Positions 23,290 to 39,915 of a stretch of DNA of 64,000 bases are shown here, one piece after another. Both the position numbers and the translations under genes were made by a program. The stretch comes from Cycas panzhihuaensis (Eukaryota > Cycadophyta), in NCBI GenBank assembly GCA_023213395.1, contig CM041465.1, positions 186,627,741 to 186,691,740 on the forward strand, in the 5' to 3' direction. The notes under the pieces are model-generated. The model was not told the origin of the DNA. It ran no database searches and was given only the letters and a program-made list of their open reading frames with translations. How positions within the stretch are numbered: the first letter of the stretch is position 1; every line of letters starts with the position of its first letter.

Positions 23290-26200
23290 AACCATGTTAG
23301 AACTCTTGCCACTTGTCCGTGTTAAGTTTCTTTAATTTACTTTTTAAAATTCAAGTATTTTTCTTCTACTGTAGCCCTTTCCACTAGACCAAGTATCTAT
23401 CATAATTACCTTACCTTGTGTGAATTATTTTTCTATTTGATACTTGTTCAATATCTTTCTTCTTCTTCCTTAGTATTTATTATCTCTAATTCATCTCTTT
23501 TTCCTCTTCTTCCACCTCATTATATACTTCATAAAAAGCATACAAATAAAAAATATTAAATACAAGTGAGATATTAAGGTCATAGGGTAGATTTACCTCA
23601 TATGTATTGCCATTATTTTTTCTATAATTCTTTAAGGACTTATCTTCTTATATTTTAACTATTATATGTACCTTAAGGAAATCAATCCTTCCTTAAGCAC
23701 ACTATCACTAAATCCTCTTATAGAAATACCTTGCTTCTCTTTCTCAGATTTGTCACCATTTTATACTTATTATTATCTTATAATTTTTTCCTCACCTCTG
23801 TATGCACTTATTGCATGTGGTTTATAAAAACTTCTACATTGTCACTTATCTTATCATTAATGGGTCATTGTATAAAATTTAATGCTCCCTTAGGATTCTT
23901 GCTATATACAATCTAAAATAGTGACTTCTGTATACATCTATTTACGAAGTAGTTATAGGAAAATTCAATATATGCTAATACCAAGTCCCACTACTTAGGT
24001 TTCTTCCAAACTCCTATTTACTACCTTTGTCTAGTTATTAGTTGGTAAGTGGTATGCACTATTAAATTATAGCTGTATTCTTAGTTTCTTCTATAATATT
24101 ATCTAGAAATAATTTAGAAACTTATTATCTCTATCTGAAGTGATAATCTTCAATATACTATATAATCTAACAACCTCCTTAAAAAATAAATATGCTATTT
24201 TGGATGTATCATTAGTATTTTCCATGCAATAAAATAAGCCATATTTAAAAATCTATCTATAACAACAAATATGGAATCATTATCTCATTGAGTGTTTGGT
24301 AATTCTAATACAAACTAATGTTTGAATATATTCATTGTCCCTTTGTCATAGGTAATGGCATATATAGTCTTAGTATTTTGTGTATGACCGTTAGCCACTT
24401 AACATATCCTTCACCTTACCACATACTTTCCCATATCTTGCTCTATCTTAGGCCAAAAATATTTCTCCTCCACCAAAACTATGGTCTTATTCCTACCAAA
24501 GTATCCTTCAAATCCTTTACTATGTAATTCCCTTACAATATTATCTCTCATGGACCCTACCTAAATGCATAATTATTTTTCTTTGAACAAGTATATATCA
24601 TGTATGAAATAGTCACCATACTTAGACCCATTTTCATTAACTAAGGAGTTCTTGCAATATTCCATAACTTTACCAAAATATAGGTTAGTACTATATAAAT
24701 CCTTTAAAGCATCAAATATGACCACTTTCACTACCCTTTGACTCAATGCATCAATAACCTCATTTTATTTTCTTAATTTGTACTTTAGGATGAAAGTAAA
24801 TCCCTTTAAATATAACACCTATTTTATATGTTTAGTATTCAACTTTTTTAGTGTATTTATATACTTTAATGCTTGGTAGCCTAAAAATAAGATAAACACC
24901 TTGAGTATAATATAGTGTCTTCAATGCCTCAATCCCTACATAATAGCTTAGAACTTTATGTTATATGTAAAATGCTTCTTTCTTATCTTATTTAACTTTT
25001 TATTATGATATGTTATTGGCCTTCCTTCTTGACTTGATACGACTCCAATAGCCACATGTGATACATTATAATTTACTTTAAATACCTTTTAATAATCTAG
25101 TAGTACCAATATAGGTGCTTTTATTATCTTTTGTTTTGTCATCTTAAAACTTTGCTCTGCAACCTTGGTCTAAACAAATTCCTTTTCCTTTGTACAATTT
25201 GTTAGTGGGTTAATGATATGACTAAAATTTTTTATAAACTTCTTATGAAATATGGTTATAAATCATGGAAGCTCCTCACTTGTATTATACTCTTAGGTGT
25301 AGTCTATTCAATAATGGCTCTAATCTTCTCTTCATCCATATTTAGTCCATCATGAAATATTACCAATCTTAAAAATACTAGACTACTTTATATAAATTTA
25401 TATTTCTTTAAGTTTACATATAAATACTTTGCTCTTAATACATCTAACACCACCTTTATATGTATTAAACACTCCTCCTTAGTTTTATTGAATATTAAAA
25501 TATCATCAAAATAGACAACTACAAACTTACCAACATATCATTGTAATATAGTATTCATTAGTCTCATGAATATGTTTAAGATATTTAACATTTTGAATGG
25601 CATGACTAGCCACTCATATAGTCCATCTGTCGTTTTAGAGGTCACCTTCCTTTTGTCCCTTCTCAAATCTAAATCAGTTAATAACCACTTCTCATATTAA
25701 TTTTGGGGAAGAAGATTATGCTTATCAAAATATCTAATATGGCACCCATTTAAGGGATTAGGAACATATACTTGATTGTGATTTTGTTGATTACCCTAAA
25801 ATCAATACATATCCTCCAAGAGCTATCTTTCTTTTGGTTCAAAAGGGATAGAATTAGATATAGACTCATGCTCTCTCTTATCATATCTTTTTGTATTAAC
25901 TCACCTAATTATCTATTTAATTCTATATTCTCCATTATGATCATTCGATAGGCTATTAGATTGGGTAAAGCTAACCCTAGAATTAAGTCAATATAATATT
26001 GGATATCCCTTATAGGTGGAAACCCATCCAACAACTTATCTAGTGTCATATTTATATACTTTGCTAATATGTTTGCTATCTCATGTGTTACTTATATGCC
26101 TTTTTCTTTAACTTTCCTTACCATCAAAGTGTAACATATATTAATTAAATTTTCTTATTTAAAGAATTTCTTCACTGTCAACACAATCTTTACTTGCCCT

Positions 26201-27480
26201 TTTTCCTTCACAAATAACACCACTACCTTTATACCATTCTTTTAGAAGGTATAAATATTATTTCTCCTATCATGATAGGTATTCCTATCATGTCAACATG
26301 GCCTCCCCAATAACACATGACATGCATCCATTAGGAGAATAACATACTATACTTTATTATGATACACATGCCTAATGATAAATTTTACTAAACATCTCTT
26401 ATCTACTACCATCTCATTTATTTTGTTGACCTAAGAAATTCTGTAGGAAGTTGGATGCTTTTCATAATACAATCCTAGCTTTTCTACTATCTCACTAGAA
26501 ACCATATTTTTATAACTTGCATTATTAATAATAACCTTACAAATCTTACTTCTAGAGGTGCATCTCATCTAAAAAATATTATTATAGAGCCACGAATTAT
26601 CATTTTCTTTTACTTTCCCTTTTCCTGTGTGCGATCTTGTTTTAAAGTGATCAAAGTTCTCCTTAATATCAAGCTCTTCTCGACATCTACTACAACATTT
26701 ATAAGTTATTTCTTAGCTTGTGCCAATTTCACTATTCCCAATGCCCCTTAGTTCCATGGTTGAACATAATAATAAAGATATTCATAGACATTTTGACCTT
26801 CTTCAATGGGCCTCATTAGGATATTCCCTCATCTAGTAAAACTTCTACCCCTCTATGCTCCATAGAAACCTATGCCTCTTAACTAGATTTGGAATCTTCT
26901 ATACTCTTATCTCCCTAGAGTTATACCTTTCCTCTTTATTTAATTAAATAACTCCCTACTAGATAGTTAAAGGCATCCCTGCCTCTGAATGAGGTGGTGG
27001 TTTTTTCTTTACCTTAAAGGCAAATTGGCAAGCATCTTTAACATTATTGATTCTAAGCATGTTAAGTTCATCTTAGTTGGAAAGTTTTAGTCCATTCACA
27101 TACTTGGAAGTCATCTACTCTTCTATTTCTTCATGCTCCATCTTAATAGATAACTTATAAAATTTATTTGTATAGTCTTGGATACTCATCTCCCTTTGGC
27201 TTAAGTTCTAAACTTTGTTAAACAATATTTGAGAATAGTCTATTAGAAGGAAAATTTCCTTTAGTTTCATTACCATCTTACTCTAAGTTCTAATTTTATC
27301 CTTCTTGTTTCTCATCCTCTCATTCTATAAGTGATCCCACCATATTATTACTTGACCTTTTAACTTAGTATATACAATTTTTTTTTTCTTCTTTTATTTC
27401 CTTCCATTTAAAGAATTTCTCCATATTATTTAACTAGTTAATTAACTCTTTAGGCTTTAAGATGCCTCTTATTATCCTAT
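23290..27480 (-). pseudogene. gypsy gag-pol of element F, decayed
   Basis: Gag-region sequence lies at about 27480-27000. Reverse transcriptase is clear on the minus strand near 25860-25480: QKKDSSWRICIDFRVINKI, then DKHNLLPKINMRSGY, then the catalytic YFDD encoded by the complement of 25502-25513, intact. The integrase zinc-binding region is at about 24545-24320: IVRELHSKGFEGYFGRNKT, then EEKYFWPKIEQDM, then RIC followed by a stop. There the second His of the HHCC motif is Tyr and one Cys codon is a stop. The integrase core and C-terminus continue to about 23700 with many stops, ending near a FPxGTYN-like segment. It cannot produce protein. Confidence 0.85.
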
Positions 27481-27513
27481 TTTTCTATCTTGATCAAAAG
27501 GACATAAATGGGA

Positions 27514-27544
<31 letters not shown>

Positions 27545-27545
27545 T
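27514..27545. repeat. compound (TA)n(CA)n microsatellite
   Basis: A TA run passing into a short CA run, at the broken 5' side of gypsy element F. Confidence 0.9.
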
Positions 27546-28657
27546 ACTAGTAGTTAATATATGTAATTAGAAGAATTTGTTAAGGAAGGTTAAAAGTCTT
27601 GGGACTTAGTTAAAAAATGTATGCATCAAATTAATAAATTTCTAACAAAATGTCTAATTTTTAAGAACTTATGTCTTATATAGAGTCTAATCATTTATAC
27701 AAGGGATATACTAAGCTTTTACAAGTTAATCAAGGAAGACAAGTCTTTGAATGGTCCATCTCCAAAGTTATGAAGATGTGAAGAAAAGATAAGTCTTACA
27801 CATTTTTATAAAGGCAATAATTGATAGTCCATAATTAGATTATCATATATGAAGTTGCAAAGTGGAGGTGTAGCATTACATGTAGTACATTCTTATAAGT
27901 GTAGTAATGAGAGTGCATTCCCAACAAACTATTTATAAAATGTGCGATTACAAAGGAAGGCTAATAAGAAAATAAATGATGCTAGAATTATCCATTACCA
28001 CAATTGCAAGATACAAAGGATGTATAAAGGTAACTTTCTCACCCTTTTACAAATAAATAAAAGCAAAAGGTTACTCAAGTATAAAAGCCTAAAACTGCAA
28101 AACAAAAGCATTCTCCTTGCACTTTTGTAAATGTGTATTTCGTATAAAGTCATCCATCTCCATAGGTGTGAAATGTAAAAACACTTTAAATATCCTTTTT
28201 TAAGTATTATTATATAACTATTTTTAGTTATTTTTACAATATAATTCAATGGAAGGTGATGGTGAATGATGCAAAAGCCTAGAAATGTAAATCATTGTCA
28301 TGCATTCCATCATTCAATCGAATTAAAACTTCTAAATCCGCATTGAGTTTGAATTTTATAGTCATCATTTTAGGATTTTAATATCATTTAAAATAAGAAA
28401 GTAAAATATCGATATGGCCATGACCTAATAGAAGCAAATTTATTATCTATGAATACTAATTAATCAAAAACACTAACTAGATTATAAGAAAAAGATAATA
28501 ATGAACATATGTCAAATCTTAAAGATATTAAAAATAAAAGAGATGGTATAATTTTTTAAATATTATGTCATCATATGAGCCATTAAATATAACACTTGTG
28601 CCATAATCTAAATTAATGTGGTAAACTAGATATATAACTATTTTTTTAAGGAAAAAT
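27546..28657. other. unassigned AT-rich sequence
   Basis: No coding or element signature seen. Overlapping short open stretches near 27942-28249 on both strands have no recognisable content. Confidence 0.5.
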
Positions 28658-28991
28658 TATTGGGGTTAATGTTCATCAGCCCACTCCCACCTTTTATACA
28701 TATGAGCGCTCATATGTTAACATAAGTTAGGTAAGGTTAAGTTTAATTTGAGTTAAGTATTATTTTAATGTTGTTTGAATTTTAGAGGTTGAGGAGGTTT
28801 CCCTCCTTTCTCACAATTATATATTTTTGGGGTAAAAAACTCAGGTGTCTTTAGACACCACCAACATTTGGAAATCTATTGTACTCTCACAAGATGGATT
28901 AAATAATATGTATTTTGCTTATGTTTTCTCATGATACATTAGCATGTGAATACCTACTCCGCTCTGTACTCCTTGTATTATTTTTTCAACA
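28658..28991 (+). repeat. LTR of element C
   Basis: About 334 bases starting TATTGGGGTTAATG and ending CAACA, followed by a primer site. It is collinear with the LTR of element G (46845-47255): both share the start TTGGRGTTAAT, a GGTAAGTTAA-type block, a TCCTCC block and a GGTGTCTTTA-ACAC block. The same LTR family therefore occurs twice in this window. Confidence 0.8.
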
Positions 28992-28993
28992 TT

Positions 28994-29005
28994 TAGTGTC
29001 AGAGC
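28994..29005 (+). other. primer binding site of element C
   Basis: TAGTGTCAGAGC matches the iMet primer site TGGTATCAGAGC at 10 of 12 positions, two bases after the LTR end. Confidence 0.75.
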
Positions 29006-31600
29006 ATAGATCTATTTAGGTCTGCAATCTTTAAGCCTAGATCTTGGCTCTAACATTGACCATGACAAGTTTACTTAACAATTTTTTAGTTCACACTATA
29101 GTTTTCGATAGTTTTTCTTATATATTTTTTGATAAATAATTAATTTTTTCATATATACAAGCTTATTACTCATATTATTTTAAGTATTTACTGTAAATTT
29201 TAGCACACTCAGCCCACCAACAGTTTGGTACAGTTGGTTTCTGAATTTAATTGATGGAATATCAAGTTTTCCATTATTTTATGTTATTTTAAAAAGGTTG
29301 GGCAAGGTTATATGACTTTAACACGCTGGTGCAGCTTCTACATTACTTAGAACTGTAGTACATGAGTACTCATTTGAATCCTCAATGAACCAACTTTGTA
29401 ACACATTCAATAGATCTAAAAATTATTGCCCCTGTGTGAAGATATCACACTCAGAAGCTCAGTGGCTTAGTTTTGGTAGCGAAACCCCATTGCCCCTCTC
29501 TCATTTGCTTATTTTTTCTCATTTTAATTATTGTTTCACTAATTGAACTTAGGTGCAAGTCTCTTAGGCTCTACGCAAAGCTATTTTAGGGTTGTTTTGA
29601 CTCACTTTTTAGGCCATACAACCTCTTAGTGCATGTGCAACCCTCATCAGCTCTATAGCTCCGTTCTCAGCATATAAGCATCGGATCTTTGTGAAACTTT
29701 ACAGGGAGCTAGATATCGAGGAGATCTAGAGCCCTCTTAAGTTTCGTTAGGATCTGTTGCTTGTGTGAGGAGAACGAGCTACGTGAAATCACCCATGTGT
29801 GAACTCACTAGTAAACCCTAATATGATCTTGTTTTTATGTATTTTTATAAATATTTTTAATTAGTCAAATGTGCCATTATTAAATAAACTTTTAATAATT
29901 AAATCCATGTCATTTTTATTGATTTTTAACTGTATAAATTCACTCTATTAGCCATTTTATTCATCACGTAGGTCACGCAACCTTTGCACGTTTTAAAAAT
30001 TTATTTTTTGATATTGATTTCTTATATTAAATCAATATCATTATCACCTTAATGTTATAAAGTTTAAATGAAATTTAATTACCATTTTTAATATTTGAAA
30101 TCAAAAAAGGATTAGCCTCCTTTGTATTTAGCCCCCCAGTTCATCTTGCATGTGACATGTTCTTAAGCTCTTTAAAAGGTTAGATTCTTCATTTTTCAAG
30201 AAATCTCTTTCGCTTTGGGTGCCCTCTTCGATTGATAGATATTTTCTAGTTATTTGGGGTCTACTTCCCTCACTAACATCTATTTTTTGGTTTAAAGCAG
30301 ACCCATATGATTGTGCACCCAAATTAATAAAAGGGGCTAATTTGATTTATTAAAGCTTTCTTTATAAATTTACCCTAAGAGACACTATAACATTTAACAG
30401 TGTATCTCATCACTGACATATCAAGTTTTGGTAAAACTAGTCTCATTGCGACTGTATTTTAGAGTTATATAATATAGAATTATTATTTGTCAAACTTGAG
30501 ATTATTTTGACTAAGTTTTAATCAGTCAAAGTGACCATTTCTTTCAATTATTATCTTACTAGCTATAAAGAGGCCTATTTATAGTTTCTGCAATAACTTT
30601 GTCATACGAACTCTGTTCTTCAAACCATTAGATTTGTTGGAAAGGTAATTCAGTGTAGTATACGTTAAAGTTAGTTTTATTATATTTGAATATCATTTTG
30701 TAGGTTTTTGTAGCTAGTCAATTTGAGCTTCTTATTCAACCTAGATAAGCCTATTTTTTATAATATTTTAAAGCATTTTATTATTTCAAATAATTATACT
30801 TAAATTATTATTTATTATTAACCAATTCCTAGAGTTATTATTGGTCCTTGTACATATTTTTAAGTTGTTTTGTAGCCAAGAGATATCTTTTTTAGCACTT
30901 TGAGCTTTTAGGAACCTAAGTGGTGCAAATTTAATAAATAGGTATAATCTATATTAAATCTATTTATTTCTTACATTATTAATTAAATACATACATTTTT
31001 TTGGTATTTTTATTACTTTGAGCAAAGGTTATACTTAAAATTTTCAAGTTTTCATATAGTTATTTTACTCTACAAAGGAATAATTAGGCATCTCATTATC
31101 TTGCATAACAAATATATTTCAATTTTTTTTTAGATTTGTGCAGGTGCATAGCTGCAAATAATAAATATTAAGTTGTTATCACTCTACAAGAGGTTTTATC
31201 AAGTTTTATATATTTCTATCAAATATTTGACATTTTTCAAGCATATTTTATCTATTTATCTAGTACTTTTTCCATATCTGTGTAGGAGCACAACTACAAG
31301 CAATATTTATTAAACGTTTTCTTCAGATCTGCTATATATAATTTTAGATCTTCTTATTTTATTAATTATTTTACTATTTTCTAGTTTATTTATTTCATAT
31401 CTGTAATATTTATTTTAGATCTGTAATATTAGCTACAGATCTGTAATATTTACTTTAGATCTATAATACTTACTTTAGATCTGCAATATTTGTTCAAGTT
31501 TTCTTTCAGATCTGTATATTTTATCATATATTTAACTATTTTTTCAAGTTCTTTTTTTAGATCTGTGCAAGTTTTGGTGCATATTCAACCCAATAAGCCA
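29006..31600 (+). other. non-coding internal region of element C
   Basis: It follows the primer site for about 2.6 kb without a recognisable gag or pol. It carries a copy of the degenerate leader motif (about 30590-30650) and many AGATCTG-containing repeats (31130-31585). No second LTR was found before the microsatellite at 33108. Element C is therefore a 5' part, a deleted copy or a non-autonomous element. Confidence 0.5.
31399..31498 (+). repeat. 20-bp tandem repeat, five units
   Basis: The unit ATCTGTAATATTTACTTTAG is repeated five times in exact 20-base register (31399, 31419, 31439, 31459, 31479), with a few substitutions per unit. It lies in the internal region of element C, flanked by longer looser repeats containing ATCTGTGCAGG (31130s, 31270s, 31560s). 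Confidence 0.9.
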
Positions 31601-32756
31601 TATATTATAGCAAATCTACATACTAGAGAAATATGTTTGAAGCTTTAATTTGTGTAGAAGAAGATCTCATCTTTAGAAGTCAATCTGCTACAAATCAGCC
31701 ATAGTTGCTTACTGGGTTCTTCATATTTATTTTCAGATATAAAACATATATCTCTTATTTCTTTGATACATCTGCTCCAATATATTTGAAAGATTTTAGA
31801 TATAAATATATATACATTTTATTTGTGATATATTTCCAACAATATATTTAAATTTTTTTTAGTTTTATTGGCAACTCTATTATATGATCCTTCATTAGGC
31901 CTTTGGATATTTGACCTTTCCTTGATTTAGCTATTTCATAGGCTTATTTTATTGATTTATTTTCATCAATATATTTAAAAGATCTGGCATATATTCTAAG
32001 CAAGGCTTCCTCAACTTGCTTTGCCAAATGTAGATAGAAAACAAAAAAAAGGGGAATAAGCAAGTCTGCTTTTATATATTTTTTATTTATTTGGTATATA
32101 TAAAAGAATTTCCAAAGAAAATATCTGTGTACTGTATAAACAATAATTGCAGAAATATTCACCAATAAAGAATCATTCATTAAAGTGGAAGAGAAAATAA
32201 TACTAAACACCTCGACTGATTAGAGATGTCATTAATGAATCAAAGGATCATTCCTTTATATAAAGAAAGAGTGATATAAACTGAATATCTTGATCCATGA
32301 GGATTCTCATTAGTGAATCAATATAAATCTTGTCTTCAAAATAACCAAGTAATTCCTTGTTATTTATATAGAAGAAAATCCCTTGAATCATTTGTATATA
32401 CAAAATCGTTGTATTGCTTTTGTAGCTCAGATATTGCCACTTCTATCCATAGTGTAAGGTTCTGATTTAAGAGTAGAAGCTATAACTTCACCACCACCAT
32501 ATGCCTGTTTTTTACCAAGTTGTACAAATGTATTGATCTCCAAGTCCTCACCTTAAAGTTTTACATTACTTTTTTTTTATAAACACCGCCAGATTTCCTT
32601 GGAAATTTGTGGCCAACTTGAAATTAGCCCTCAAACTGTAGAGCCTTGTGTCCATTAGTTTCCATACCATTTCCCTTTCCAACTCCACTCACATTCTCAT
32701 AGGCTGAAGATTTATTAGGATCTCCAACATCTATAGTTTTAGCTTGAATGTTCCTT
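31601..32756. other. unassigned sequence left of the PPR fragment
   Basis: No gene is supported up to 32440. From about 32440 the composition is less AT-rich. A minus-strand reading includes VGKGNGMETNGHKALQFEG, which may belong to the same captured gene as the PPR fragment (3' part or UTR). I do not recognise it. Confidence 0.4.
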
Positions 32757-33029
32757 TTAACACTTATCCATACCCAACTGAGTAATTCTCTTTATTGCAT
32801 CCAAAGAGATCTCTTCCTTGGGTTCAAAGATGAGTTCTTTCTGTCTTCCAGCACTTGCCTCATAGAATCCATTATTCCTCCAAGTGTTAAAGCATTGGAA
32901 AGCTCAATCATATTGATGAGAGTCAACACAAACATGAAGTAGACTCTTGCAACACTGTGTATTAGGTTCACAGCCAGACAAAACCATTTCATCAAAGATC
33001 TGAATTGCCTTCTCTACTAGCCCTTCCAT
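32757..33029 (-). pseudogene. PPR protein C-terminal fragment
   Basis: The minus strand from 33029 reads [15 protein letters not shown] then VLSGCEPNTQCC, a textbook pentatricopeptide repeat (A..IFDEM...GCEPN). A second partial repeat follows (LLHVCVDSHQYD, stop, AFQCFN). A C-terminal tail ends at TAA 32759-32757. PPR proteins bind organellar RNA in plants. One in-frame TGA interrupts it, and a further stop lies just upstream in the same frame. Everything N-terminal is missing: about 50 bases beyond, the giant TA array begins. Codon use and GC are higher than in neighbouring DNA. It could be a captured fragment or a dying gene. Confidence 0.7.
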
Positions 33030-33107
33030 TGGAAGGACTCAAACCAACATCTTCATACTACTTTGAAACTATTGAGTGGTTGGAGTCGTCGGGGCATTAA
33101 CCCCAAT

Positions 33108-36884
<3,777 letters not shown>

Positions 36885-36996
36885 TAATAAAAATGGTAGA
36901 ATACTAACATTAAGAAAATGCTTTTAGTAAGTTATTTTTTATGCATGTGGCTAGCCATTATAATATTACATGCATGTTCTATTAAGGTTAGGAAAA

Positions 36997-37281
36997 TGAT
37001 GGAATTATAGGATAAAGAGAGAAGAATGACAATGCAAGAAATTGAGAACTATTAATATGTAAGGATGGTGGTATTGATGAATACTAAGGTCGTCAAACCC
37101 CATGAAGAACTAAGAAGGACTAAGAGGGATTTGGCATACCTCTCAAAGTCTACTACCAACTAACATTGATAAATGTCTGATATGCTACCACCAAAGTATC
37201 TCTGCCAATATAAATTATCATCCCAATGTGGGTAATCTCCCCAAGGTAGACAAAAGCCCTAATATATGCATTATTCTAATA
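36997..37281 (-). repeat. 3' LTR of copia element D
   Basis: Collinear with 51401-51684. Shared blocks include GACTAAGAGGGATTTG and CTCTCAAAGTCTACTA. In plus-strand reading it starts TGATGG and ends CTAATA. It lies directly left of the purine tract. Confidence 0.85.
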
Positions 37282-37282
37282 A

Positions 37283-37291
37283 TTCTCCCCT
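37283..37291 (-). other. polypurine tract of copia element D
   Basis: The minus strand reads AGGGGAGAA immediately before the 3' LTR. Confidence 0.7.
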
Positions 37292-37299
37292 ATAATGCC

Positions 37300-39595
37300 T
37301 ATTTGAGGAGAGTCAAAGTTTATCTCTTAATTTGATAAACTTTATTTTACTAAGTGCTTTTATAAATATGTTTACCATATATTCTTAAGTGTTGTAATAC
37401 ACTAATTTTAACTCACCTTGTTATACCAACTCTATAATGAAGTGATGTATTTTAATATGCTTTTTCCTACCATGAAACACTAGATTCCTAGTTATTTGAA
37501 TGGTTATCTGATTATTACAAAGTAATTGAGTGGGACTAAAATGTTCTTACTGTAAATCCTAAAGCAATCTTCTAATCCATACTATTTTATATGCTCCTAC
37601 TACAATTGCTTTGTACTCTACTTCTGTAGTAGAAAGATGCACTATTGATTACTTCTTTAAAGTCCATGCTACTATTATTAAACCTAAACTGAATGTATAA
37701 CCTAAGGTAAATTTTTTCTCATTTACAGAACCTACCCAATCTGAGTTTGTATAGCTAATCAACCTGTAGTCCCCTAATGACTTGTAGTATAATCTATATA
37801 TAATAGTATTTTTGAGATACCTAAGAATCCTTATGGTTATTTGCTAATGTTATGTTATTGAGTTAAAGTCAAGTAAATTACGCTCCCAATAAATTGCCTA
37901 TAAAGTGTAAGATCAATTGATTCTAATTCCTCAAACTTAGATAATTTTAACCTAACTATACCTAGTATTGTAAGTTGATTATAACTACTTATATTTAACT
38001 TATGTAATATATCAAACATGTATTTCCTTTGGGAGATAAATATCCCATTTTCATCTTGTCATACTTTAATGCTTAAGAAGTAATGCATAAGTCTCAAGTC
38101 TGTCATCTCAAATTCTTTACACATATTCTTTTTTAATCTTTAGGACAAGTAATCATTATTCCTAGTATATACTTGGTCATCCATATATAAGCCCACAATT
38201 ATTATTGAGCTTCCTTCCATTTTGATATATAAATTGAGATCTAATTCACTTCTTTAGAATTCTTTATCCTTGAAATATTTATCAATACTAGATTACAATA
38301 CTCTGTGTACTTGCTTGAGTCCATATAAGATGTTTTTAAGTTTGTAGAGCTTGTCTTCTTCCCCTTTTACTTCAAATCCTTTAAGTTATTGAACATAAAT
38401 TTCTTCATCCATATAGTGATTCAAGAAGGTACTTTTTACATCTATTTCATGTACTATCAAATCTTGTTATGTAATTAAGGTCATGATTAACTTGACTATT
38501 TATAGCCTTGTAATAGGTGCAAATGTCTCATTATAAGCTATGCCCTCAATTTGAGCATAGTCCTTTGTAACTAACCTTGTCTTATATTTTTTAATGGTCC
38601 TATCTAACTTATACTTGGTCTTATTGACCCATTTCATCCTAATGGCATTCTCGCTAAGTAGTAGATCCATTAACTACGATATGTTATTTTTCACTAAGGT
38701 ATTATACTCTTCTTTCATTACTTTAATCTATTCATCTTGATTGTTTACCTCTTTAAAGTTGCAAGGCTCATTAAATTGTATAACTTGAGTCATGAGAGTA
38801 AAATTTACCTTTTGATATTTTATAGTTTTCTCTTAAAGTTATTTTCTAAAATATTTGAAGAGTTAAATTTGAAGTAGAGGGTCTCGTTTCATTTATACTA
38901 GGTATATTTATACTATTGGAGTTTGAGTCTATTTCAACCATGATATTTTTACCTTTATATTTTTCAACAACTTCTTCTTGATAAAACTCATCTTATTTGA
39001 AGATAACATCCCTACTTATAATAATCCCTTTATCTTTTAGATCAAAAAGTTTATAGGATCTAGAGAAGTTACTATATCCTATAAAGATATATTTGATACT
39101 CTTGTTATTCAAATTTTTCCTATGTTGATCTAGGACATATACATAAGCTATGTACCCAAAATTTCTTAAGTGTTTAATGCTTGGCTTATAACTTGTCTAT
39201 GCTTCTTCTGGTGTAACCCATCTGACTACTTTGGTGGCACACTTATTCAATATATAAATAGTTGTATGTACAACTTCAACCTAATATTCATTTCTAAGTT
39301 ACTTATCCTTAAGCATACTTCTTGTAATTTTAACAATTATCCTAATTTTTCTTTCAGCAACCCAATTTTGTTAAGGGGTGTAAGGATTTATGAGTTATTT
39401 TTGTATTCTAAAATATCTACAGTAGTCTTTAAATTTATTTGAAATGAATTCCCCCCCATTGTCTAATTTTATGATTAAAATTTTAAGTTCACTTTGTCTT
39501 TCAACCATATTTTTGAAATTAATAAAATATTGGAGTGCATCTAAGTTAGACTTGAGAAAGTAGACCTAATCATCCTTAAGTAACCATCAATGAAT
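37300..39595 (-). pseudogene. element D integrase C-part, reverse transcriptase and RNase H
   Basis: The distal part of D pol, decayed. RNase H is well preserved near 37600-37330 (ITRNLVFHGRKKHIKIH, LKLVYYNT.EYMVNIF.KAL). Reverse transcriptase keeps a catalytic YMDD encoded by the complement of 38176-38187 (context GLYMDDQVYTR). Integrase begins right at the E insertion point with FIDGYLRMI, then continues through frame shifts (TMGGNSF for the second catalytic Asp region, where DNGGEF is expected). Stops and shifts rule out function. Confidence 0.85.
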
Positions 39596-39901
39596 TGAGG
39601 TGAGTTAATACTACAAGGTTATAGTATTAGTTTATTATTCCTAAAAAGGTCTTAGGTGAATATTAAATTAGATCACTTAAGTGAAATACACTTTGATATG
39701 TATTATTTATAATTTCATCTCATTAGGAGAAACCCTAACCCTAATGGATCATACTCATTAAGATATAAAGCAAGATCTAAATGGAGAAAAATAATTCTCA
39801 CCTCCCCATTGTGAGAGCTCTTCTTACACTCTATATTTCTCTTGCTCCTCTTATTTGCATTTGTATTTAGTGGTAGAATTGCATACTAGATCCTCCTTTT
39901 A
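39596..39901 (+). repeat. 5' LTR of copia element E
   Basis: About 306 bases starting TGAGGTGAGTTAATAC, collinear with 44606-44902. Shared blocks include TAGTATTAGTTTATTATTCC, and both carry AACCCTAACCCTAATRGATC-type sequence. The 5' copy has five extra bases (GTGAG) near its start. The terminal CA appears as TA here. Confidence 0.9.
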
Positions 39902-39903
39902 TA

Positions 39904-39915
39904 TGGTATTAGAAC
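39904..39915 (+). other. primer binding site of copia element E
   Basis: TGGTATTAGAAC matches TGGTATCAGAGC at 10 of 12 positions, two bases after the LTR. Initiator tRNA-Met priming is inferred from the known plant copia pattern. Confidence 0.85.

Larger units (their letters stand above)
22630..27480 (-). mobile_element. Ty3-gypsy element F, minus strand, 5' end missing
   Basis: Reading right to left: gag from about 27480, protease, reverse transcriptase, integrase, a purine tract and a 3' LTR (23249-22630). Reverse transcriptase before integrase marks it as Ty3-gypsy. The 5' LTR and gag N-terminus are absent: similarity to copy B stops near 27470, just before a TA/CA microsatellite. It is heavily decayed. 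Confidence 0.85.

Noticed and set aside
23731-24527. Plus-strand open stretches at 23731-23916 and 24318-24527
   Set aside because: They are antisense to the gypsy F integrase reading and carry no domain.
30128-30322. 64-codon minus-strand stretch with charged residues inside element C
   Set aside because: I considered a captured gene piece, but there is no motif and no support from neighbours.
31399-31498. CRISPR-like array
   Set aside because: The 20-bp units are contiguous, with no unique spacers, and the setting is a plant retrotransposon.
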